Source: Gammaproteobacteria bacterium (GTDB lineage Bacteria; Pseudomonadota; Gammaproteobacteria; Pseudomonadales; Azotimanducaceae). From it: a stretch of DNA of 7,615 bases. The notes below the pieces were generated by a model. The model ran no database searches and was not told the DNA's origin. It was given only the letters and a program-made list of their open reading frames with translations. Positions within the stretch are counted from its first letter, which is position 1, and each line of letters starts with the position of its first letter. The position numbers were made by a program, and so were the translations under genes. Of this stretch, positions 1-5,026 are shown one piece after another. The stretch spans positions 1 through 7,615 of the forward strand of contig JAPUFN010000086.1 in assembly GCA_027293665.1 (NCBI GenBank), read 5' to 3'.

Positions 1-601
1 CGCTCGGTCGTGCGCCCATGCGCTCGAACCAGGCAACGATGTTCTTGTTTTCCGGGTTCAGCGGTTGACCGACAGTACCGCCGAAGGCGAGAAAACAGAA
101 CAACAGCACGTCGGCGAGTGTGATTTTGTCGCCAGCGATGAACTCCCTGCCCTCAATCAAGCCATCGAGCCAGGTAATTTTTTCCTGCGCCAGACCTTTG
201 AGACCCTCGGCGGCTTCCGGCAGAACGGTCATCCGTGTTTTGAACATATCCAGGCCTTCGGCATATCGAAAGCCGCTGGCAAGCGGTTCGCAGACATACA
301 GGTCCACCCGGCGGGTCCACATGTGGCTGACGGCACGCTCTTCGGGTGTGGCGCCAATGAGGGATTCACCCGGATTGGTGTCGTCGAGGTATTCACAGAT
401 CGCGGTGATTTCGGCGAGGTACGTGCCGTCGTCGAGTTCAAGACAGGGAAGCTGGCCGGCTGGGTTTTTTGCCGAGTACTCTGCCTGGCGGTTCTCGCCC
501 GCCATGATATCGACATCGATCATATCCAGATCGACTCCGCGTTCGGCGGCAAACATCCGTACAACCTGAGGATTTGGACCAATCGAATTATAGAATTTCA
601 T
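1..601 (-). CDS. Glutathione S-transferase family protein (3' end cut by window edge)
   Basis: Probable cytosolic glutathione transferase, which joins glutathione to electrophilic substrates. Reading the minus strand from ATG at 601 gives 200 residues with no stop before base 1, so only a few C-terminal residues are missing compared with the usual 200-215. The N-terminal thioredoxin-like domain (about 1-75) carries the cis-proline of the glutathione site in QLPCLE (P52), followed by LAEITAICEYL (62-72), where E64 stands where the family binds the glutamyl end of glutathione. The helical C-terminal domain has the N-capping box GDKITLAD (157-164) and ends in the typical ERMGARPS. GGGAG, 7 bases before the ATG, supports the start. 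It lies 62 bases downstream of a glyoxalase I gene on the same strand, so the two probably share a transcript. The GST class cannot be assigned, and a class-typical catalytic Ser/Cys/Tyr near residue 6 is not certain. Confidence 0.93.
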   Translation of the reverse strand, partial: MKFYNSIGPNPQVVRMFAAERGVDLDMIDVDIMAGENRQAEYSAKNPAGQLPCLELDDGTYLAEITAICEYLDDTNPGESLIGATPEERAVSHMWTRRVDLYVCEPLASGFRYAEGLDMFKTRMTVLPEAAEGLKGLAQEKITWLDGLIEGREFIAGDKITLADVLLFCFLAFGGTVGQPLNPENKNIVAWFERMGARPS

Positions 602-663
602 CACGCGCTCCCAAAATCAGTGAGTGGGCGATTGTAGGGAGCCGGCTGCGGCATCGCCAGTGG

Positions 664-1083
664 TTACCACTCTCCGCTGTTGGCCATCTCCGACCACGGG
701 GCAGCTGGCGCGAGGGCTTCACCCTCCTGCAGAATTTCGATCGAGACCCCATCGGGCGAGCGGACGAACGCCATTCGACCATCCCGCGGTGGCCGGTTGA
801 TGGTGACGCCTGAATCCAGTAGGTGTTGGCAGACGGCGTAGATATCCTCGACCTGGTAGGCCAGATGTCCGAAGTTACGACCTCCGTTGAGTGATTCGGA
901 ATCCCAGTTGTAGGTCAGTTCCACCTGGGCAGACTCATCGCCGGGGGCGGCAAGGAAGACGAGCGTAAAGCGGCCGGCTGAGTTTTCGTAGCGGCGCAGT
1001 TCTGTGAGACCCAGTTTGTTACAGTAAAAGTCCAACGACGCATCTATGTCGGTGACTCTTACCATCGTGTGGAGGTATTTCAT
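664..1083 (-). CDS. gloA: Lactoylglutathione lyase (glyoxalase I)
   Basis: Glyoxalase I isomerises the hemithioacetal of methylglyoxal and glutathione to S-lactoylglutathione. The 139-residue product matches the usual length of the proteobacterial enzyme (about 135). It opens with MKYLHTMVRV and contains VELTYNW and FGHLAYQV, hallmarks of the family. The four metal ligands known from E. coli GloA are all present in order: H5, E55 (VELTYNW), H73 (GHLAY) and E116 (SIEIL). The C-terminal end differs from the E. coli protein (APAAPWSEMANSGEW). The ATG at 1083 gives the family-typical N-terminus, although the ribosome site is weak. It lies upstream of the glutathione S-transferase gene, forming a small glutathione-dependent detoxification pair. 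The terminator just upstream (1152-1178) separates it from the preceding minus-strand transcript, so it should have its own promoter in 1084-1150. A looser name would be VOC family protein, but the full ligand set favours GloA. Confidence 0.9.
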   Translation of the reverse strand: MKYLHTMVRVTDIDASLDFYCNKLGLTELRRYENSAGRFTLVFLAAPGDESAQVELTYNWDSESLNGGRNFGHLAYQVEDIYAVCQHLLDSGVTINRPPRDGRMAFVRSPDGVSIEILQEGEALAPAAPWSEMANSGEW

Positions 1084-1151
1084 TGGCTCGCTCGTGGATC
1101 AAATACTGGCGCAGGCATGGTAACCCGATTGGCGGCTTGGATTTGCGAGCG

Positions 1152-1178
1152 AAAAAAAACCCCGCCAGAGGCGGGGTT
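1152..1178 (-). terminator. Rho-independent terminator
   Basis: On the minus strand a perfect 9-bp stem, AACCCCGCC paired with GGCGGGGTT around a 3-base loop, is followed directly by a run of eight T. This is a textbook intrinsic terminator for transcription moving right to left. On the plus strand no T run follows, so it is one-directional. It lies about 40 bases past the stop of the small membrane-protein ORF at 1218-1439, which is the best evidence that this ORF is really transcribed. It also shields the glyoxalase gene from read-through. Confidence 0.9.
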
Positions 1179-1217
1179 ATCACAAGGTCTATGGAGAGTC
1201 GAATCGTTGTAGGTCGA

Positions 1218-1439
1218 TTAAAGCGTAATAAATGAAACCATGCTTACAACCAGGGTCACAAAAGCGCCGAGGAGAAGAGCGCTTTCGCTGGCAGAAAGTA
1301 GGCCTTCCTGCTCCTCCATGGGAGGTACGCCTGGCCGGGTAGAGCGAACAGTCTGCAGCCGAACTGAATCCAGTTGTCCTGTATTCAGTCGAATTGTTTC
1401 CATTTGTCCTATCCCGTTCATGTCCATTTGCATGTTCAT
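1218..1439 (-). CDS. Putative small single-pass membrane protein
   Basis: I do not recognise this protein. From ATG at 1439 it would be 73 residues. A methionine-rich start (MNMQMDMNG) is followed by a polar middle (about 10-45) and a C-terminal hydrophobic segment of about 20 residues (ALLLGAFVTLVVSMVSFITL) running to the very end, as in a tail-anchored or single-span inner-membrane protein. The start is uncertain: AAGGA at 1456-1460 is 16 bases from this ATG but 10 bases from an in-frame TTG at 1445, which would add two residues. Three more in-frame ATG codons follow within 20 bases. A strong terminator lies 40 bases past the stop, which supports a genuine transcript. It is divergent from the M48 protease lipoprotein gene. 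If it is not a gene, the stretch 1084-1569 would be non-coding or a short RNA gene ending at that terminator. Confidence 0.55.
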   Translation of the reverse strand: MNMQMDMNGIGQMETIRLNTGQLDSVRLQTVRSTRPGVPPMEEQEGLLSASESALLLGAFVTLVVSMVSFITL

Positions 1440-1569
1440 GGTCAAGTCTCATTCATCCTTGCTGCTATCGACTAATGCAACGATTCGACTGTCATACTAA
1501 GAGCCTTTTGTGCAAGGAGGGCTGAACAATACTGGAATCAATATGGACCATGAGCCGACGGAATTATCG

Positions 1570-2817
1570 ATGTTAAAGTCAAATAGTTTGACATATATGT
1601 TGAGGTGTATAGCCTGCGGCCTTCTGCTCAGCGGTTGCGTCGTCAATCCCGTCACCGGCCAGTCGGAAATCGGCCTGGTGAGCACGGCGCAGCAGATCAG
1701 CATTGGCCGGCAGCAGTATCTACCCGCTCAGCAGATGCAGGGTGGCCTCTATAAAGTGGATCCGGCGCTGATGGCGTATGTGAGTGGCGTCGGTGCCCGG
1801 GTTGCTCGATTCAGCGGTGCCAACCTGCCATATGAGTTTGTCGTGCTCAATAACTCTGTTCCCAACGCGTGGGCATTGCCTGGGGGCAAGCTTGCCATCA
1901 ATCGGGGCCTGCTCGTCGAACTCAGGAATGAAGCCGAGCTGGCGGCGGTTCTCGGTCACGAAGTCGTGCATGCAGCAGCCCGCCATGGCGCAAAGCAGAT
2001 TGAACGGGGGTACCTGTTGCAGGGGGCAGTACTGGTGACTGCTGCTGCCGCTGGTGATTCTGGAGTGAGCGATGTTCTGCTGCAGGGTGCACAGACCGCC
2101 GCGGGATTAATCAATCAGAAATATGGCCGTGATGCCGAGCGTGAATCCGATTACTACGGGACTCGTTACCTCGCACAGGCGGGTTACGATCCCTATGCCG
2201 CGGTCAGCCTGCAGGAGACGTTCGTCAGGTTGTCGAAGGGTGGAAATTCGGATTGGATGCAGGGCCTGTTTTCGAGCCACCCGCCTTCCGCAGAGAGGGT
2301 ATCGAACAACCGGGGCCTGGTGGCAACTCTGCGCCGCGAAGGCTATGAAGGTGGCGAATTTGCCGCGGACCGGTTCCAGGCCGCAACGGCCAACCTGCGT
2401 CGCGCTCTTCCCGCATACGAAGCCGCGGATGCTGCGCGCACTGCGATGCATGCTGGTGACTACCGCGAAGCGACGACTCTGATTGGGAAAGCGCTGGCGT
2501 TGCAGGAAGGTGAAGCGGCGTTTCATGGGTTGCGCGGTGATATTCGCTTTAAACAAAAGCGGTTTGACGATGCGATCACGAATTACGATCGCGCTGTGGC
2601 ACGAGATCCTGATTACTACGCCTACTACCTCGGTCGCGGCAGGGCTCGCGCGGAACAAGAACAGCGGGACGGCGCGAAAGCGGATTTCAATCGGTCATTG
2701 CAACTGCTGCCGACAACGATTGCCTATCTCGAGCTGGGAAAAATCGCTGAGGCCGAAGGCAACCTCGAGGCAGCCGAACAATATTACGCAGCCGCTGGCG
2801 TTCGGCCGGCGCCGTAA
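1570..2817 (+). CDS. M48 family metalloprotease lipoprotein with TPR-like repeats (BepA-like)
   Basis: Probable periplasmic zinc metalloprotease anchored as a lipoprotein; BepA-type relatives help assemble or degrade outer-membrane proteins. From ATG at 1570 (415 residues) a signal peptide ends in the lipobox LLSGC (Cys23), followed by VNPVTGQSE, common in M48 lipoproteins. The zinc site is HEVVH (130-134). The third ligand is probably E190 in GRDAERESD, which aligns with the SRDNEREAD-type motif of the family, and SHPPSAERV (from 236) resembles the conserved His-Pro further on in BepA. The C-terminal part (about 290-410) has helical hairpins rich in Ala, Tyr and Gly that look like two or three TPR repeats. 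The start was chosen because it yields a normal signal peptide. In-frame alternatives are GTG 1510 and ATG 1543, and ATG 1597 would leave too short a leader. A very strong AAGGAGG at 1514-1520 lies far upstream of any of the ATGs. It converges with the questin-oxidase-like gene across 56 bases. Confidence 0.9.
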   Translation: MLKSNSLTYMLRCIACGLLLSGCVVNPVTGQSEIGLVSTAQQISIGRQQYLPAQQMQGGLYKVDPALMAYVSGVGARVARFSGANLPYEFVVLNNSVPNAWALPGGKLAINRGLLVELRNEAELAAVLGHEVVHAAARHGAKQIERGYLLQGAVLVTAAAAGDSGVSDVLLQGAQTAAGLINQKYGRDAERESDYYGTRYLAQAGYDPYAAVSLQETFVRLSKGGNSDWMQGLFSSHPPSAERVSNNRGLVATLRREGYEGGEFAADRFQAATANLRRALPAYEAADAARTAMHAGDYREATTLIGKALALQEGEAAFHGLRGDIRFKQKRFDDAITNYDRAVARDPDYYAYYLGRGRARAEQEQRDGAKADFNRSLQLLPTTIAYLELGKIAEAEGNLEAAEQYYAAAGVRPAP

Positions 2818-2873
2818 CGACCTGCGCCTTCGGCCATCCGCAGCCTCTGGGCTGGCAACCTGTCGAAACGCTG

Positions 2874-3881
2874 CTAGTTCCGCGAGAAGTAGCCGCGCGC
2901 CACCTCGATATACCTGGCATCTGCCCAGTAGTCTGCCTGGCATTGGGCACTGTAGGCGAGCTTGATGTCGTGTTCGTCGTCGCTCATCCCGTCGCGCCAG
3001 CCCGCGGCGGGTGCAAGCTTGCCGGGGCCAACTGCTGGCTGTAGGGCGGATTCGCAGGTGCCGGTAGGTTCGAACTCAGGCGCGCCGACGATTGCATAGC
3101 CTGCAAGCAGACCGAGATTGAAAATCGCTGCGGAGCGCTCACCCGCAAAAGGCTCGAGCAGACGGTAGGCGTGCGAACCGGTTACCAGATGTAATGCGAA
3201 GAAGTTGTGGGTGCTGGCAAAGACGTCCAGCGCCGCACGGCTCATCTGGCGCAGGTTATCGGGTACGATCTGCGCCGCCCGGGAAAATTCGCGATGCGTC
3301 ACAACCAGCGCCAGGCCTCTGGAAAACGTCGTCAGATTGCCGGTCGTTGCGAACCCGGTGGCGAGTGCGAAGAGGTCGGTCGCCGGGAGATCCGACTGGC
3401 TGGCATTGCGCGCGAGGCGTTCGATCGTCGGGTCGGCGCGGCAATAGCTGAGGTAGGCGAGGCCCGCGGCAACTTCGGGAGCACAACGCCACTCGAATCC
3501 GTAAGCGATTCGAATAAGCGGATGGTAGGCGGCGCGTGCCCAGCCTGAAATGAGCGGCGGGAGATGGCGTGCCAGGGTGTCTTCGATGCTGCTGCGCGCT
3601 ATCTCGTCGGAGAAATAGCGCAGAGCTTCACGATAGCGCCGCGGCGCACCGGTGATTGGTGACAAACGATGATTGTATGCCGCCAAGTAATCGCCGACTG
3701 CACCGTCCGCCTCACCCAGACCACGCAGCGCCAGCGCGGCCATGGGGCCATGGTCTGAAAGGTCGTATTTGCCGTAAGTCGGGGCAAACGTCGTGGCGTG
3801 ATCGGCGACGCTCGTGTGCATCTGCTCAGTTATCTGGCGCTCCTCGAATCCGAATTCCGGAAAACTAACTGGCGTAATCAT
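2874..3881 (-). CDS. Questin oxidase-like protein (DUF4243 family)
   Basis: Member of the questin oxidase family, best known from fungal polyketide pathways where relatives oxygenate and open anthraquinone rings. The assignment rests on family-like blocks in order: DHGPMAALALRGLG (43-56), a Tyr/His-containing YNHRLSP (69-75), AAYHPLIRIAYGFE (117-130), AAGLAYLSY (138-146), STHNFFALHLVTGSHAYR (223-240) and DDEHDIKLAYSAQ (301-313). Histidines 44, 120, 225, 231, 237 and 304 and Lys307 are candidates for an active site; I recall that one fungal relative was described as a His-liganded iron dioxygenase with a modified lysine, but I cannot check this. No flavin-binding fingerprint was seen. The ATG at 3881 overlaps the end of the VOC gene by 17 bases, so translation is probably coupled; no good ribosome site was seen. 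ATG 3821 would give 315 residues and still keep the first block. It is the second gene of the VOC operon. Substrate unknown. Confidence 0.82.
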   Translation of the reverse strand: MITPVSFPEFGFEERQITEQMHTSVADHATTFAPTYGKYDLSDHGPMAALALRGLGEADGAVGDYLAAYNHRLSPITGAPRRYREALRYFSDEIARSSIEDTLARHLPPLISGWARAAYHPLIRIAYGFEWRCAPEVAAGLAYLSYCRADPTIERLARNASQSDLPATDLFALATGFATTGNLTTFSRGLALVVTHREFSRAAQIVPDNLRQMSRAALDVFASTHNFFALHLVTGSHAYRLLEPFAGERSAAIFNLGLLAGYAIVGAPEFEPTGTCESALQPAVGPGKLAPAAGWRDGMSDDEHDIKLAYSAQCQADYWADARYIEVARGYFSRN

Positions 3882-4278
3882 TGCGCTGGGCGAATTCGGT
3901 GACGAAGTATTGGACAAATTCCCAGTCGTTGCCTTCGGGATCCTGGAAGTAGCGCCTGTTGCGCGCAGGGTGATCATCGGCGGTCATGTTGGGCGGGAAA
4001 CCGCCAGCGATCATGCGCTGCTCGAGCGCTTTGAGGTCGTCGGTCTCCCAGCCGAGATGGTTGAGGCCGGTGGTGTCGCCATAGGGTGTGCGGTCGGTCC
4101 TGTCCGGCACGCTTTGCAGGGCGACGTAGAACTCGTCGTTACCGACGTGGCACCACGGCCGGCCATAGGGGTCGGTACCGCCGCCACGCACGCGAAATTC
4201 GGGAAATGCGGTCAGCAGGAATTCCTGCATTGCTTCGGTGTTCTGTACGGAAAGGTTTGCGTGTTCGAGCCTGATCAT
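3865..4278 (-). CDS. VOC family protein (glyoxalase/bleomycin resistance/dioxygenase fold)
   Basis: Small metal-dependent VOC-fold protein of 137 residues, made of two beta-alpha-beta-beta-beta units. The opening MIRLEHANLSV and the second half LNHLGWETDDLKALEQRM followed by YFQDPEGNDWEFVQY are classic for the fold. Likely metal ligands are H6, H74 and E120. The second ligand position of the first unit falls in EFYVALQS (49-56), where no clear Glu sits in the expected strand position, so the site may be three-residue or use Gln55. It is clearly different from the GloA at 664-1083. GGTGG about 8 bases before the ATG supports the start. It is first in an operon with the questin-oxidase-like gene, which begins inside its last codons, and it is divergent from a SufR-like regulator. 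Reaction unknown: ring-cleaving dioxygenase, isomerase, thiol transferase or ligand-binding roles all occur in the superfamily. Confidence 0.87.
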   Translation of the reverse strand: MIRLEHANLSVQNTEAMQEFLLTAFPEFRVRGGGTDPYGRPWCHVGNDEFYVALQSVPDRTDRTPYGDTTGLNHLGWETDDLKALEQRMIAGGFPPNMTADDHPARNRRYFQDPEGNDWEFVQYFVTEFAQRNDYAS

Positions 4279-4292
4279 TTCGCAGCCACCGA

Positions 4293-4318
4293 ATAAAGAA
4301 ATGTTTATATTTCTTTAT
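4293..4318. promoter_or_regulatory. Perfect inverted repeat, probable operator
   Basis: ATAAAGAAAT and ATTTCTTTAT form a perfect 10-bp inverted repeat separated by six bases (GTTTAT), in the AT-rich gap between the divergent VOC gene and the regulator gene. The left edge is 14 bases from the VOC start codon, and the predicted -10 box of the VOC promoter lies in the centre of the repeat. There is no T run suited to termination and the stem is AU-rich, so a protein-binding operator is more likely than a terminator. The natural candidate to bind it is the winged-helix regulator encoded next door, which by inference would repress the VOC operon when bound. It does not resemble the CAAC-N6-GTTG type site I recall for cyanobacterial SufR. 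Confidence 0.68.
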
Positions 4319-4332
4319 GTGAACGAAGTCTA
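4304..4332 (-). promoter_or_regulatory. Predicted sigma70-type promoter of the VOC/questin-oxidase-like operon
   Basis: On the minus strand TAGACT (4332-4327, four of six matches to the -35 consensus) and TATAAA (4309-4304, five of six to -10) are separated by exactly 17 bases. Transcription would start near 4297, leaving a leader of about 20 bases before the VOC ATG, with the GGTGG ribosome site inside it. The -10 box sits inside the inverted repeat 4293-4318, so a bound repressor would block RNA polymerase. Prediction from consensus only. Confidence 0.5.
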
Positions 4333-4354
4333 GCTTATTTTTAAACTTTTTTGT

Positions 4355-4360
4355 TATAAA
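4355..4360 (+). promoter_or_regulatory. Possible -10 box of the regulator gene
   Basis: TATAAA, 31 bases upstream of the TTG start of the regulator, is a plausible -10 element giving a leader of about 25 bases. No convincing -35 box lies 16-18 bases upstream (TAGCTT at 4331-4336 is weak), so this promoter may be weak or need an activator. The region is strongly AT-rich, which makes chance matches likely. Confidence 0.3.
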
Positions 4361-4391
4361 ATTCGTCCAGTCAAAATTCCGGAGTACGAAA

Positions 4392-5024
4392 TTGTCCCAG
4401 GATCGTACGCGCGATCGCCTGCTTATGCTGCTGAAGATGCGTGACGGACTCAGCACGAAAGCGTTGGCCGAAGCGCTCCACATCAGCGTCCCCGCAGTGC
4501 GTCAGCATCTGCGTTCGCTTGGCGATGAAGTGGTTGCGCAATCGGAGGTGAATGGCGTCGGCCGCCCCGCACAGATCTGGCGGCTGACTGAAACCGCACA
4601 ACACCGCTTTCCGGACACCCACGGCGAGTTGACGGTGAAAATACTCGAATCGGTCGAAAAGCAGCTGGGTGCTGCGGCCCTCGACCGGGTTATTGAGGAT
4701 CGCTCGCGGGAAAATGCAGCGCTCTACTCGGAGCGGTTATCCGGGGTCTCGACCCTGCAGGGTAAGCTGCAGCGGCTGGCGCAGATTCGCAGCGATGAAG
4801 GCTACATGGCGCGGGTGGAGAAAACAGACGCCGGCTGGCGGCTGATCGAAAATCACTGCCCCATCTGCGCGGCTGCCACCTACTGCCAGGGCTTCTGCCG
4901 CAATGAGCTCGAGGTGTTTCGCCAGGTACTCGGCCCCACTGTACGAATATGCCGCAGTGAATACCTTCTCGCCGGTGGTAGTCGTTGCACTTACGAAATC
5001 ACGCCTGCTCGGAAGCGGGACTGA
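4392..5024 (+). CDS. SufR-like winged-helix transcriptional regulator with C-terminal cysteine cluster
   Basis: DNA-binding regulator of 210 residues. The N-terminal winged helix (about 5-70) contains GLSTKALAEALHISVPAVRQHLRSLG (19-44) as helix-turn-helix and a wing ending GRPAQIWRLT (57-66), as in the DeoR/ArsR-like group that includes the iron-sulfur regulator SufR. The C-terminal part has NHCPICAAATYCQGFC and a Cys-containing end, with cysteines at 156, 159, 165, 169, 187 and 199. C156-x12-C169 equals the first spacing of the SufR cluster motif as I recall it, and C199 lies close to the last expected cysteine. A [2Fe-2S] or [4Fe-4S] sensor is therefore likely but unproven. The start is TTG, preceded by GGAG with a 7-base spacing; the first in-frame ATG would cut into the DNA-binding domain. 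It is divergent from the VOC operon, whose promoter carries an inverted repeat. Its stop is two bases from the stop of the convergent transporter gene. Confidence 0.9.
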   Translation: MSQDRTRDRLLMLLKMRDGLSTKALAEALHISVPAVRQHLRSLGDEVVAQSEVNGVGRPAQIWRLTETAQHRFPDTHGELTVKILESVEKQLGAAALDRVIEDRSRENAALYSERLSGVSTLQGKLQRLAQIRSDEGYMARVEKTDAGWRLIENHCPICAAATYCQGFCRNELEVFRQVLGPTVRICRSEYLLAGGSRCTYEITPARKRD

Positions 5025-5026
5025 GA

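Noticed and set aside
65..637. Plus-strand open frame of 190 codons over the glutathione transferase gene
   Set aside because: It is the antisense shadow of a well-recognised GST gene that is open to the window edge; its own translation resembles no family.
1363..1389. 7-bp inverted repeat ACTGAAT/ATTCAGT
   Set aside because: Short arms with a 13-base loop inside a putative coding region; expected by chance in a window this size.
1189..1452. Alternative 87-codon minus-strand frame overlapping the small membrane-protein ORF
   Set aside because: Its product is Arg/His/Ser-rich without structure, and its AAGGA ribosome site is only three bases from the start; the other frame ends in a convincing membrane segment.
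1588..1607. TTGACA with a following TATAGC resembling a promoter
   Set aside because: It lies within the signal-peptide codons of the M48 lipoprotein and the spacing is only about 14 bases.
2107..2658. 183-codon minus-strand open frame inside the M48 gene
   Set aside because: Shadow of a coding region with intact HEVVH zinc motif and TPR-like repeats; no family-like features of its own.
2818..2873. Possible bidirectional terminator between convergent genes (CAGCC/GGCTG hairpin)
   Set aside because: The stem is only five base pairs and neither strand has a T run after it.
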